The notes beneath the pieces are model-generated. The model was not told the origin of the DNA and ran no database searches. It saw nothing but the letters and a program-made list of their open reading frames with translations. From Coptis chinensis (taxonomy: Eukaryota; Streptophyta; Magnoliopsida; Ranunculales; Ranunculaceae), in NCBI GenBank assembly GCA_015680905.1, contig JADFTS010000017.1, forward strand, positions 1 to 64,000: a DNA stretch of 64,000 nt, in the 5' to 3' direction. Below are positions 11,035 to 22,560 of this stretch, piece by piece (within the stretch, counting starts at the first letter, position 1; every line of letters starts with the position of its first letter). The position numbers and the translations under genes were made by a program.

Positions 11035-12518
11035 TGATAAGAGCCCAAAACTGTAGTTTTAACCCCCAGAATAGATCATACTTTTAGACCAATTATGTGA
11101 GTAATAATTAAGAGTTAACACGACACGTGTTTTATGCATTTCGGGTTTCAAAGTCCATTATGTGCAGAAATGTACCACTTTAGCGAGATAAAGGAGCAAA
11201 GGTCGGTTACTAAGTAGTTCCGTGATTAAAGGCCAAGATTCAAGAAGACAAAGCCTTCCTAAAGCCCGGTCAAAAGCTGAAAAGTCGATACGGGCATAAA
11301 CAGCACACAAGTCAGCAGAACTTCCGAAAGCGGTATCTTTGGACTCAGGCCTCGGAATGGGGCCTACCTTATGTCAAAACGACCGAATCGGAAAGAGCTT
11401 TCCAATGGTCCAAGCCTTGACCTAATCAGATGAGCAGAAGTAGACAAAAAGTCTATTGAAGCCAACTGCAGCTGAAGAGGCCTTTTTGGACTGAAAGAAT
11501 TGGGTTTTGGGCCTGATTCTCTGGCCCAAAACATGGCTCCAAGCCCATGCACGATTTTTGGATATGAAAGTATAAAAACCAAAGCTTAGCTCTTTATTAA
11601 TGGTAGCTAGTTAGACCTAAAACAATATAGATAATTCTAGATCTAGTTTTCAGTAGATTAATTAAGTTTTAGTTCCATTTTCAATTCTTGTTTTAGATTA
11701 AGTCTTTGAATCATTGTTCTTGATTGATTAGATAAATAAAATAGTTATTTTGTCAATTTCTATTCTTGTCATTTACATTGTGTTAGATTTGACTTCATTT
11801 ATTACTTGGTATTCAATTCTTAGTTATTAATTTGATTTTAATTATTGTTTAATTTAGATTAGTAAATTTCAATTCTTTATATCATGTTTAGTTTTAATTT
11901 AATCGGAAATGATTGCGTAATGATTCTCGGCTAAACCTCCATTAGAGGGGGTTGAGAAGCCTTGATGAAGGCTTGATTCCGATTATCGTAGAGTCGTCGT
12001 AATTTCCTTTCCACTCTAGAAACGATTAGTTCACCATGAGAATGGGTTTAATCGTTCACATGCTAGTTATGAATTGGTAGAAATGCCATGTGTAATTAGG
12101 GATTAGGAAGAACCAAATTCTTGAAAGTTCAAGTCGGATTTCGACGATTCGGTCGTTAATAGGATTAAGTTGAGTTAAGGTGGAATCAATCCCCTCTAAC
12201 TCTTTATCATCGAATCAACGTGAAGCATAACCATAGTTATTTTGATAATCGACTAGTTGCATCTTGTGGGTAGTTGCATCGTAGTCTAGTTGCCTTCTTA
12301 AGTAAATCTCTCATTAGACTTAGAGTAGAGTAATTAGACTTGAAAACACAACATCTTGGAAGGACTAGGAGTGGAACGAACTTCCTACTCCACTATATCT
12401 CATAGGATTGAGTAGAAATCTTTGATAAATCTTAGGCACATAATATAGTTTTAGTTTACTTACGTTTTGAGTTCATCGTTCATTTCGTAGGTAGACTATT
12501 CAATTTTATCTTTTATCA
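11035..12518 (+). repeat. 3' LTR of the Athila-like element
   Basis: It begins TGATAAGAGCCC and ends TTTTATCA, giving a 6-bp terminal inverted repeat TGATAA/TTATCA. The TATA box is at 11571-11577. It matches 1-1410 and the minus-strand LTR 54716-56244; all three copies diverge at the same base after TTATCA, which fixes the end at 12518. The target duplication cannot be tested because the left flank is outside the window. Confidence 0.88.
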
Positions 12519-12526
12519 TTAGCTTA

Positions 12527-13160
12527 ATGGGTATTGTTGAAACTAGAGTAAAGGAAAGTAACATACATCAAGTCTTGTGTAAGTGTTTGCCGGGGTGGAA
12601 GATGGTGAGCAATTATGAATACAATGATTTGGGCAAAATTTGGATCTCATTTGGGATCCAAATGCATGTGATGCGGACCGTACTCAAGACAGAGTTACAA
12701 GTTATAATAGTAGAGGTTAGTACAAATGGGGAGATAAATTCATCATGTCATGTATATATGGTAGTCTTGATTATTTAGAGAGGAAAACCTATGGCACAGT
12801 TTAGTGGACTGTCATGTACCATCTGAAGTCGGGTGGATCACTTGGGGGACTTTAATTCTTTCATGAGTGCTCAAGAAAAGGTGGGAGGGCGACCAAGAAG
12901 ACATCAACAGTTTGTGGACCTAGCTAATTGTGTATCGATGGCGGGACTTGTTGATATGAGATACAAGGGAATTATCTCACATGGAGCAATAAGGGGAAAA
13001 CAGGATAAGTTGTAAGCTTCGATAGAGTCATGATAAACTCGATGGATTGGAAAGTTTATGGGTTATGAAGTGGAGTTCTTGAATACAAGTGCAATCTCGG
13101 ACCACACACCTATGGTGATCTACTCCTCACCACGAGAAATCAATCAAGAAAAGCTTTTAG
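12527..13160 (+). pseudogene. LINE APE-type endonuclease remnant
   Basis: The block opens with GIVETRVKESN, the segment that in plant L1 proteins holds the catalytic Glu (L-x-E-T-K/R). A GDFN motif at about 12845-12856 and an ISDHTP motif at 13094-13111 (S-D-H at 13097-13105) are the second and last active-site motifs of the AP-endonuclease fold. The motifs sit in different frames, and stops occur between them. The first about 10 residues of the domain are missing. Confidence 0.75.
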
Positions 13161-13631
13161 GTTTTTCAACTTTTGGGCAAGAGAACAAGGGTTCTTTGAT
13201 ATTGTAGAGGAGGCATGGAAGAGCCAAGTTGTTGGAAACTCTATGTATATGTTTATGAAGAAATTGAAAATCACAAAAGCAGCTCTAATTCAGTGGAACA
13301 AGCGAGGAGGATTGGAAATGTGAATGTAAGAGTGCATGAGAAGAGGAAGGCAATGGATACAGTACAAACAAACTTCCAGATAGACCCATTGAATGCAGAA
13401 CTGATTGTACAAGAAATAGCAGTCATCTGAGAGTTTGTATGCAGCTTGGTGGTAGAAGAAGAAGGCGGTGAGGCAAAAATCTAGAGACCGTGAAATTACT
13501 CAAGGCGACGGTAATAATCGAAAGTATTTCTTCAAATCTGTCGTGCTAGAAGAATAATGAACAAAATCACTTGTTTGATAGATGACAATGGAAATACCAT
13601 CTAAGATATAAGTGAGATTGGTCCTGAGTGT

Positions 13632-15178
13632 GTGGAATACTACAAGCAGCTATACAGTCCAGATCTGATGCAAGATATAAACTTTGGTTTATTTGATTGC
13701 ATGGCCCCAAAACAAAGGATCTCTGAAGATATGGCAAATGAGATGCAAGGGGAGGTCACAAGAAATGAAATAATAGAAGCTCTATCAAACATAGGCAGTG
13801 ATAAGGCACCTGGAAGTGATGGGTTCTCCTTATTATTTTTCAAAGTCACTTGGAGAATAATTGGAGATGATCTCATTAAAGCAATAAGAAACTTCTTCAT
13901 TTCAAGCTGCATGTTCAGGGAGGTAAACACTACATGTATCACTCTAGTACCTAAGCTGCTCAATCCTACATCGTTAGGAGATTATAGACCGATTGCATGT
14001 TGTGGAGTGGTATATAAAGTGATATCGAAGATTCTTACAAGTCGATTGAAGAAAGTGGTGCCTATGGCAGTTGCGAATAACCAATCGGCTTTTATTGAGG
14101 GAAGAAGCATCCAAGATAACATAGTGTTGTCACAGGAGCTGCTACATAACTACCATAGAGATGTGGGGCCTTCGAGAAGTGCAGTAAAAATTGACCTAAA
14201 GAAGGCCTACGACTCTGTGCGGTGGGAATCAGTGGTGTTTGTTCTGGAGAGACTGGGTGTGCCTAGGAAGTTCATTAACTGGGTTAGAAAGTGTGTAGAG
14301 ACACCTACATATTCCATTATGTTGAATGGGACACCCCATGGTTTCTTTCAAGGAAGAAGAGGGATTAGGCAGATGATCCCATATCCCCATATATCGTTTG
14401 TGATGGTGATGGACCTCTTTCTTTGAATTAATGCTTTATAGTGTTATCTTGGACAATACAAACTCCACCAAAAGTGCAAAGTGACCTTGTTATCACCCAC
14501 CTATCCTTTGCTGACGACTTGATTGCTTTTATGGGAAGGGATGTTGGAACAGCAAAAACTTTGAAGAATAACCTAAGCTCCTTTACAAGATGTACTGGGT
14601 TAGAAGCCAACTTAAACAAGAGTACCATCTTCTTCTCTGGTGTTGATCAAGGTACATGTGGTGACATTGCTAGGGTGTTGGGTTTTCAGGAGGAGAGATG
14701 CATCAAATATCTCATATTACCACTCATCACAACAAGACTTAAGGCTTCTGATTGTATGTCTCTGATTACCAAGGTTACAAATCGAGTACAAAATTGGAAG
14801 GGGAGACTGCTTACATATGGTGGGAGGTTACAGTTAGTTAGAGCTGTACTCAATCAATTAAGTATGTACTGGTTTGCTGTGTTTATAATTCCTACAAGTA
14901 CTATGAAAGAAATTAATAGGATATGCAAGAATTTCCTTTGGGGTGGGCCTGACTGCGACCAATCTCATGCACTTATAAGTTGGGATGCAGTATGCACTTC
15001 TTACAGTGAAGGAGGCTTGGGCTTGAGAGAACTGGATAAAGTTAACACAGCTGCTATCATGAGGCAAATATGGAAGCTGCTGAACAAGAAAGATACCCTA
15101 TGGGTAGAGTGGGTCCACAAGCATTTGATTAAAGATAAGAACTTCTGGCAACTGAAAGTACCACATGATTGCTCCTGA
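13632..15178 (+). pseudogene. LINE reverse transcriptase remnant
   Basis: 13632-14426 encodes the fingers and palm: DKAPGSDGFS, then DYRPIACC, then NQSAFIEGRSIQDN, then KIDLKKAYDSV with the first catalytic Asp. After a frame break the palm continues at 14441-15178 with SFADDLIAF (14504-14518 for S-F-A-D-D). This is the catalytic box, F-A-D-D as in plant L1 elements. The thumb and connection follow, with LTYGGRLQLVRAVL and NFLWGG segments typical of plant non-LTR RTs. The break between the two palm halves falls in the GIRQGDPLSP region (here altered to GIRQMIPYPH), so the enzyme is dead. Confidence 0.88.
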
Positions 15179-15226
15179 AACTGGAGGAATTTACTAAACA
15201 CAAGGAAAGAAGCCTCAGACATTGTC

Positions 15227-15952
15227 ATGCACCAAATCGGGAACGGGAAAAATACTAGTTTTTGGCTCGATCCATGGCATCCTGCAGGTGTATTGAAACG
15301 GTATTTCCCTCAAGCACTCATACATGACTTGACATGCCGAATGAACTCCACAGTCAGCTCACTGATTCAAGATGGCAAGTGGAACATCCCCCATCGTGTT
15401 AGAAGACATCTACCTGATATCGTAATGCATATGGAGGAAATAGTGGATATAGTGGGAGGAGAAGATGAACTGGTATGGACTGTTTCAGTAAAGGGAGACT
15501 ACAGTTTGAAGGACACATATGAGAATATAAGAAACTCGAAACAAAAGATAAACTGGCACCAGTTGGTGTGGTTTACTAACAAGATACCAAGACATGCCTT
15601 CATCACTTGGTTAGCATTAAAGGGCGGTCTGAAAACAACGAGCAAACTGAAGGAGTAGAAAATAGTCACCACAGATCTCTGTGTGCTATGCTGGAGACAC
15701 AAGGAAACAGAGGATCACTTGTTCTTTGAATGTAACTTTGCGCAGTACATATGGGCTAAACTGTTAAGGTATGCTGGCTATAACAGACAACGACATAGCA
15801 ACTGGCAACTGGAAATAGCATGGGTGGTACAGCTAAGTGCAGGAAAGGGTGGGAAACAGGATGCTATCAAACTACTGCTGAATGGGTTTGTATATTGGGT
15901 GTGGTTGGAGAGAAATGCAAGAATTTTTAAGAACAAAACACAATGCCTATGA
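15227..15952 (+). pseudogene. LINE zinc-knuckle (zf-RVT-like) region
   Basis: 15227-15658 holds the connection region with a SFWLDPWHP-like segment and a W-x-x-V-WFTNKIPRHAFITWL segment. After a stop the C-x2-C...H...C knuckle follows at about 15680-15740 (LCWRHKETEDHLFFEC). This layout is that of the zf-RVT domain found after RT in plant L1 proteins. One stop codon at 15656-15658 splits the region. Confidence 0.8.
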
Positions 15953-16129
15953 GACTATATTATTTAACGAGTACTACAAGATGTAAAGACAAAGCTTCAC
16001 TCTCTGAGCCTGAAGATGGAACAAGGAGCAGAACTACAAGACTTTGTGTCAAGATGGAATGTCAATGTTAAGGTGATAACAAGAGAAACTAAGATATGCA
16101 AGTGGGAAACAGCAGGTTGAGGGGTGTTC

Positions 16130-16597
16130 ATTCTAAACACTGATGGAACACTTCAAGGGGAGGAAGGAGGATAGGCTGCTATTATAAGAGATGACAGTGT
16201 GGCAGTAATAGCAGTGGCACATGGAAATTCTAACTATCACAGTATTGCTATAATCGAACAACAGGCAGTGGAACAAGGTATGAAACTGGCACATAAGCAT
16301 AATGTGACACGGCTAGCAGCACAAACAGACTCCAGCAATGTGGTATCTTTCATGCAGAGTGGAGAAAAGCACCTATGGGTAGCAAACAAGACCATGAGAA
16401 GCATTGAAGGAATGAAGGGACAAATGGAGTATTTTACTATATGCCATATTTTTAGAGAAGCTAATAGGTTAGTGGATTTGTTAGCATCACATATTCCAAA
16501 TGTAAACTGGTTGGAAATAGAGCCTAGTTCTTTGTCTGAGGAACTCAGGAGGATTGTAATTGATGATGCATTATGGAAAGAGTATGTGAGAGTGTAA
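16130..16597 (+). pseudogene. LINE C-terminal RNase H-like domain
   Basis: A TDGTL segment near 16140 corresponds to the first catalytic Asp region. The open stretch 16199-16597 carries an E in EQQAVEQGMKLA, then AAQTDSSNVVSFM with the third acidic position, then IFREANRLVDLLAS near the end, matching the plant RVT_3 RNase H pattern in which the last motif reads REANxxAD. A stop between 16170 and 16175 separates the first strand from the rest. Confidence 0.78.
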
Positions 16598-16676
16598 CAA
16601 GCTTAGTTCTTTTAAATTCAATAAAAAGGGGTAGGGGACCTCTATAAAATCCTCGTTTACCTACCAAAAAAAAAAA

Positions 16677-17190
16677 GAAACCAAGACACCTGCAAATGCC
16701 TTCCCTTACCAAAATTTCTCTACATTAAGAACAAACCAATAGATCTAAGGTTTTCTACCACTGTTCATTTGCCACCATCAGTTGAAATCGTTATCTTTTT
16801 CGTCACAAGGACATAACTCTCTCTTTACTATGGGCAAAATAGCTAATAACAAATACCAAATGCTTAAACTAGGCAAATTAGAAAAGCCATGATAGCTTCT
16901 CATAGTTGCCTCCAGACTTATCTCCAGTACAAGCCAGAACATGGTTTTTCTATTTTCATTTTTTTTTATTTGTTTTTATATTCTTTGGATCAATCTTTAC
17001 TGACTGAACACTCTACCCTCCCTCCAGACTTCACATTCCGAGTAAATTCCTTTTTCTGTACAGATTAGTTATATTCAACACATTTTACTCTTATTAGAGA
17101 AATCAATACCTTTGAATTCTTTAGCATTGACACATCAAAGAAACAAATGTGCTGAAAATAAGTTGAAGATTCTCATATGAAAATACCATT
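16677..17190. other. Intergenic, nothing recognised
   Basis: AT-rich sequence between the LINE tail and a possible LTR fragment. I see no ORF, RNA gene or repeat border. Confidence 0.5.
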
Positions 17191-17963
17191 TGTTGGGAGA
17201 TTTCACTAGGAAGTCACACCTCAACTTAGTTACTTTCAATCCCAAATGACTTCAACTTGGATATTACACCAAGGAAATCGCCCACCCAAGACTTTGGTAG
17301 TTATCACAACAAACTCAACAAAGCAAAACCACTAGTTTATCATCATAATTCATAGCAACAATAAATATGGAAGTAAATAATGCAAAGAGACACAAAGATT
17401 TAAGGTGGTTCGGTAAATGTTACCTACATCCACACAAGAGTCGAGTTTCCTTTATAGTAAAGATTGGAGAGTTTACAAGAGGTAACAAGAATCAAGAACA
17501 AGAGGCCTCACTCAAAACCTAGCTCAATAGAGCTCCCACAATACCCAAGAAATGAATCTCTCAAAAGTTGTCTAAAAACCTTATTCTATTTCCTTTATAT
17601 AGGTACACATAGAAAAATGTGAGAAAATGGGCTTTGGGCCGAAATATCGAAACACTGTCAAAATTTCGGTAGGCATGAGTAAGCAGTCATACGACCAAGG
17701 CATGGGCGAAGCACGGGTCGCGCCCCTTCTTTCTTCGACTTCGATAATTTTCGCGAAGGCATGGCGGGGGTCGCCTCGACTAAGGCATGGTCGGCCTTGA
17801 GGGGCGCTTGCGTTGCCAACTTCCAAAGAACTTTTCGCATGAAAGACGAGCACGGGTGCCTTCTACAAGGCCAAGTGGAGCGTAGGGTGCGCCTCCTTCT
17901 CCAAGCTGAAAAGCGGCATAGTCGGACACCGGAGCAAAGCTCGACGGTTCCACAAACCTAACA
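17191..17963. repeat. Possible LTR or LTR fragment
   Basis: It starts TGTTGGGAGATTTCAC and can end CCTAACA, the usual TG...CA form with a TGTT/AACA inverted end. Inside is the phrase ATTTAAGGTGGTTCGGT, a word often seen in plant LTRs, and a TATATA box near 17595. I could not find matching 5-bp target duplications (left CCATT, right AAAGG), so the borders may be wrong or the copy is rearranged. Some GC-rich sequence (17640-17960) encodes nothing convincing. Confidence 0.4.
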
Positions 17964-18119
17964 AAAGGAGGTAGTGGTCGAGCTTTCTTCTTAACACTCT
18001 ACAAAAGAAAAAGAAAGGAAAAACCCCCCTACCTCAAAATTAACACCCAGATGAAACTCTACCCTAAATCAACAGCTTCATCAGTGAGCCCCTTTTAGCT
18101 CTGGTTGTCCTTCGGAAGG

Positions 18120-20890
18120 TTAAGTTTTGCCAAATATTGGGCTGTCAACTCCAACTCCCATGCCATTGAGACCATTGTCAACATAAACAACAACACCTGT
18201 AATCACCGAAGCCAATGGGGACACCAAGAAGGCAGCAGTATTTCCCACCTCATCTGTACCATTTTAAGTTTCAAGTTTGGTGAAAAGTGAAATAAGAAGC
18301 AATAGGAACTTGGGACCAAGAAAAAAGAGTGATTAGATTTGTATCCTTAACAATGTGTTCTCAGTGAACTCACCTGCAGACAGTTCTTTCTCCAAGGGAG
18401 CTAGTGAGTATTCAATCATTTTATCAATGAATCCAATGGCTTTTGCAGCACAACTTCCCAGTACGTGGTCCTGAGTATTGATTTATTTTAAGATAGAATC
18501 ACAACAAATAAACCTCAAAATACAAATGGATCAACTGAATGAATGTACTATTTTCAGATAGAATCACAATCAAATAAAAAAAATCAGAATACAAACTGGA
18601 TCAACTGCATAACCCAAGTGATTTTAGAAGTCAAAGGGAGGTATAGTATCTGAGCACCTTTATACATTTGAGGAAATAAAACTTCCACGTCAACCACTTA
18701 CGAATGTGATTAACGTTATTAATGATATTCCCTACTATCAATATTGTGATGTCTAAGAACACTTTCTTACTTATGCTCTAAGATCACACAATAGAATGAA
18801 TGAAGGAAACAGAATCGAAAAAGAAGATGAATTGAAGATTTGTTTTATTGAATTGCGATAACAGTTTACAGTTTCTCCCTTTGTTTCTCTCTATTTCTCT
18901 CTCCTCTTTACAATGACTTTTGGATAATGAATCATGAATCCTCTTTTCGATGCTCTTCCAGTCTTTATATAGTGTCTGTTTTGACCTTGACCCAATCCAT
19001 TGTTGGCACGTGTCTCTTTGTCTTCCTCCTTTTTTCCCGCACCAATACCTGCATATGTTTAAACAATGACCTCGAAATATACGAAACATTGGCCCTTATG
19101 CCCATGTTTCAAGTTTTGAAAATATCAGTTATAATCTCTGTTATTTAGTAGGATATTTGCCCACTACAAATATTACGAACATGAATGACATTTACAGAGA
19201 TGACATGGAATTTCATACAGGTTTATGTAAGTTTATAGGTACTAAAAGGTTTCACTCTGGTGAATACAGCGTTATAAAATGAGAGTGTACCTGCTGATAT
19301 CGTATTAACTCTGATTTTGTGGCGTCTCCCAGCTTCAAAAGCAGGAACCATTGTATAAGTGTCTTGAACTTACTAAGAAAACAAATCACAAGTAAAAGGT
19401 AAGTAGGGAAATGAGAAACAAATAACTAACTCGAGTATCACTCTCTAATGCGGCTCTAGCCGAACTCATTCCACCATCATATCTGCTCATAAACAGTTCA
19501 ATCAAGATCTATCCCAGCAACACAACCACTTAGTAGATAAGGCAGAGCATACATACCCTGGGATGATCCTTTTGGAAGCAATATATGTAAGCGAGATTGA
19601 TGCGCCACCTGCAACAGTGACAGCGGAGTATAGTTCAGAAGTCATGACTCATAAGTATAATAAAATGCAAATTAAGATGAGTAACGTACTGAAATTTCCA
19701 AACGAAAAGCATACCTGGATTCATTATTGGAATGAAATGCTTGAGCAAAGAAACATAATTAAGAGTAACTTGATACAGATATTGCTGCAAGATAGCCCTT
19801 CCTAGATGTCTCCAGTAGAGGTTTCGTGACCTGTTTTAAGCACATCCTGAAGTTTAATCCCCAAAATAGATAGCAAACTGAACAGAAGAAGTCAGTCATA
19901 CCTCTGGTCCATTGGGAAGCGAATGCACGAGGATGTCAATAGTTCCGAAATCCTGTTTTACAGATTCAGCTACTTCCTGCGAGCAGTTCAGATACATTGG
20001 TTCATTTGCTGTTGTGGAATAAACTATAATTGATATTTCGATGATGACGAATCTTTTACCGAAGATATGGCATAAACAAGTAAAAACGTAATTACCAACT
20101 CTTCTATATAGCACCAATGTCAAGATAAAAAAAGAAGCAAGTGTAATAACTGAACTGTCCATTTCGAGGACCCTGCACAGCGTTTATTTGCTTTAACCTG
20201 AAATATTCGTGGTCAAAAGGGATTTGATTGAAGCATCTCTCAATCATTTACGGTACTGTATTTAAGCAGTTGAACTTTACATCTTCCCGTTCATCCTCTA
20301 AGGTGTCATAAACAGCATGCAACGGATATACTTTGGTGATCTCCATGAGAGAACCATCTGGCAACCTGTGAAATATCAAAATCTCCATCAAATATAGCTC
20401 TTCAAGCATCAACCTACCAAAGAGTAATTAAGAAATAATTCCACATTCTTACACGCGTGACGCATCAAACTTTCCACGACGTAAACTACTCTCGAAGATG
20501 TTGAGTGCCTGAAGCAAAAAACTGTATCAGGATATACACATTGCCATGGTTTTCTATATTACCACATAAAATTAGAAGGAGGACGGGATATGTAGCGTAC
20601 AGGCACCCATGTGCCAACAAGGATTTCAGCACCGGCAGCAGCTAGAGATTTTGCTATAGCCCAACCATATCCATTGTCATCAGCTATTCCAGCGATAAAT
20701 GCCCTCTTACCTACAAACCAGAATCTACAACATGTTTATATCATTCATCTTTCCTTAACAGAAACATATATTTTCATCTATTTGGTATAAAGCTGGCAAA
20801 CCTCTGAGATCAATAGGCAGACTTGGTCTCACTAGTTTCAGACATTGCCTTTGTGGTGATAAAATCCTTCCCTAATAAGGAAATATATAT
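18120..20890 (-). pseudogene. Enoyl-[acyl-carrier-protein] reductase (NADH) pseudogene, plastid FabI/MOD1 type
   Basis: In fatty acid synthesis ENR reduces trans-2-enoyl-ACP in plastids. Twelve exon remnants read in family order. Approximate borders are 20802 and up (SLPIDLRG), 20710-20601 ([20 protein letters not shown]), 20508-20453, 20365-20281, 20197-20150, 19976-19902, 19830-19715, 19608-19557, 19482-19431, 19348-19291, 18470-18374 and 18253-18120 (ending PIFGKT, stop at 18120-18122). Lesions: a 4-bp gain in exon 19830-19715 after SSYS, which also destroys the Phe codon; a 4-bp gain at about 18461-18465 after GP; a frame change between the AMSETSETK and SLPIDLRG parts of the first exon; no GT after exon 20197-20150; no AG before exon 19348-19291. 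The introns are kept, so this came from DNA duplication, not from a processed mRNA. A transit-peptide exon was not found. Identity is secure; loss of function is very likely. Confidence 0.85.
18745..19168 (-). mobile_element. Solo LTR, probably Copia-type, in an intron of the ENR pseudogene
   Basis: A 424-bp block begins TG and ends CA on the plus strand. It is flanked by a perfect 5-bp direct repeat AATAT (18740-18744 and 19169-19173), the footprint of LTR-element integration. On the minus strand it has a TATA box (ACTATATAAAG near 18960-18975) followed by an AATAAA (near 18845), so it is oriented minus, like the gene. There is no internal region; it is a solo LTR left by recombination. The superfamily is a guess from its length and sequence style. 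Confidence 0.85.
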
Positions 20891-21352
20891 CTCTCTCCTG
20901 TAATGTTATATGCAGAAGAAGTAATCACTCAAGTGGGTGCAATTAACTTCCAAATGGGTCGAACAATGTTTTCGGATCTCGACTTGGACCCATTTCAGGC
21001 TCAAGGCAAATGTTTTGAATTTTGAAATAATTTTAATAATCTCATTAATTAATTTCGTTACCATTTAATGTTTTCCATCCATCCTATATATTAGAAAAGG
21101 AAAAAGATATCCTTCCATGTAAGGAAGACAAAGGATTTACCTCATAAACACCTGATAGTCTAAATGATCTGAATTCAGTCAATTAATTGTCTGACTTGAA
21201 GTGGCAAGAGTTAGTATATAATTTACAGAAATCGATGTATTTCCAAACTTGAAGATTCTGTCTTAATCATTCACTAGTATTAAATAGCCATTTTGAACTC
21301 TTACAAATCACCGATCTCATCACATACATACATTATTTCGCTGCCACACACA
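20891..21352. other. Intergenic, nothing recognised
   Basis: It lies between the divergent ENR pseudogene and the plus-strand unrecognised gene. AT-rich; it could have held both promoters. No clear TATA box or repeat border. Confidence 0.4.
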
Positions 21353-22560
21353 ATGTTGATCAACAATAATTCTTCAATGGAGGCACAAAATGCAGATGCT
21401 GATCCTATCTTACCATTCCTTGATGATGAAACTAATACATTAATGCCTGGAGTGGCAGCTGGGCTGATTGAAGCTCAGTCCCCCATGACCAAAACTGATA
21501 ACTACACATTTCATTTTCCGGATTTCTTCAATTCAGTACCGCTTAGTGGCCCCCAAAATGAGCGTGTGCCAGAACAAACAACGCAGAGGATGCTTGATGG
21601 GGAGATGCTTTACGACTTGAATGAGCCCTATGAACCCGAGTTCCATACCTATCGATCAATATTTAATGGGCTTTCTGGTGGCAGAGGGAGGTACACAGGG
21701 TCAAGGATGTCTAGAGCGTATCGTCGACTATATCAACAACCGAGAACTCTCTCAACCCATGCTCCACGGGGACCGTCCATTGAAGGGTTCAATATCCCGA
21801 GGCAATCTGGACCAGCTCGTCCACCATATTGACATCCAAGAACTCTCTCTACCCATGCTCCGCGGGGACAGTCTAATGAAGGGTTCAACATCCCGAGCCT
21901 ATCTAATCTCCGTCCATCAGATCAACATCCAAGAACTCTCGCTACCCATGCTCCACGGGGACAGTCCACTGAAACGTTCAACATCCGAGCCTCTCTCTAC
22001 CTTCCAGTGGTCATTATAATAACATAGGATCACCAAGAGTGGTTAGGGATATACCCTGCACTTCTGGTGATTCTTCAGCTCCATCAGGAGTCGCTAAAGC
22101 CACTCAACGAGTCAGCCTGAAGACAACGGTTCTGCCTACAACCGGCACTTCACAGGGCAACTCTGATGCAGCGATCCAGCCTAGAGCTGGTTCAGTTTCA
22201 ACAACATCAGAAGTCCTGGAACTGCCAACAGTGACCATTAGGTTCAACCGTGATGCCTCACCCCACACTTTTGGGAACTCTTCAACCCGAAAAAATGGTA
22301 TTGATCTGTCCCTAAAGTTGGGAGAGCGTACTACTGATGTTTCTGTGGCTGCAGAAGGATATGTTGTTCTTGATCTGTCCCTAACTTTTCGTCTACCTAC
22401 TGCTGTAGCAGCAGAACCATCTAAAGGAGTCGCTGGTTATTCTGTGGCACCAGGTGGTCCTGAAAATAATTCAATTGAGCCAGGACACAATGAAAAAGAT
22501 CCAAAGGGGGCAAGTTGGCGTGATATAGTCGGAGGGAGCGAAAGTCAGGACCAGGATTAG
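21353..22560 (+). pseudogene. Unrecognised EAR-motif protein gene with internal triple repeat, interrupted
   Basis: The ATG at 21353 (or 21380) opens an acidic protein with a DLNEPYEPEF segment. From about 21740 a unit of roughly 90 bp is repeated three times (each near PRTLSTHAPRG...FNIP). Between repeats 1 and 2 there is an in-frame TGA at 21830-21832. In repeat 3 the CATCCCGAG of the other copies is CATCCGAG (near 21985), a one-base loss that shifts the frame. If that base were present the reading would continue into the open stretch ending at TAG 22558-22560. This C-terminal part has two EAR-like segments, IDLSLKLGE (near 22300) and VLDLSLTFRL (near 22370), and ends with WRDIVGG...DQD. 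EAR motifs usually recruit TOPLESS-type co-repressors. No DNA-binding domain was seen. It may be a decayed gene, or real with exon structure I cannot see. Confidence 0.5.

Larger units (their letters stand above)
1..12518 (+). mobile_element. Athila-like Ty3/gypsy LTR retrotransposon, decayed, lacking RT and integrase
   Basis: Two long direct repeats (1-1410 and 11035-12518) flank about 9.6 kb of internal DNA. Inside are a gag remnant, a retropepsin remnant with a DLGASVNLLP active-site motif typical of plant Ty3/gypsy (Athila/Tat) elements, and then two unrelated-to-pol ORF modules. I see no reverse transcriptase, RNase H or integrase motif between protease and module 1, so the element looks non-autonomous by deletion. 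LTR ends are TGATAA...TTATCA. The 5' end is off the window (about 85-120 bp of LTR missing by comparison with the 3' LTR). No convincing primer-binding site was found next to 1410. Family assignment to Athila is inference from the protease, the gag style and the two ORFs after pol position; Tat-lineage is the main alternative. Confidence 0.82.
12520..16676 (+). mobile_element. Plant L1-type LINE, 5' truncated or split, decayed
   Basis: In order it has an endonuclease remnant, a reverse transcriptase, a zinc-knuckle (zf-RVT-like) region and a C-terminal RNase H-like domain. It ends in AATAAAAA-like sequence and an 11-base poly-A at 16666-16676. This is the order of plant L1 ORF2 proteins that carry a cellular-type RNase H. 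The coding region is split by many frame breaks. It starts directly at the 3' LTR end (12518), inside the endonuclease domain. Either the LINE inserted 5' truncated next to the LTR, or the Athila element inserted into a full LINE whose 5' part lies left of the window. Confidence 0.88.

Noticed and set aside
17581-17961. Overlapping ORFs on both strands in a GC-rich stretch
   Set aside because: No domain or codon pattern; the stretch lies in a probable LTR.
18784-19148. ORFs on both strands in the ENR intron
   Set aside because: They lie inside the solo LTR and have no similarity to a protein I know.
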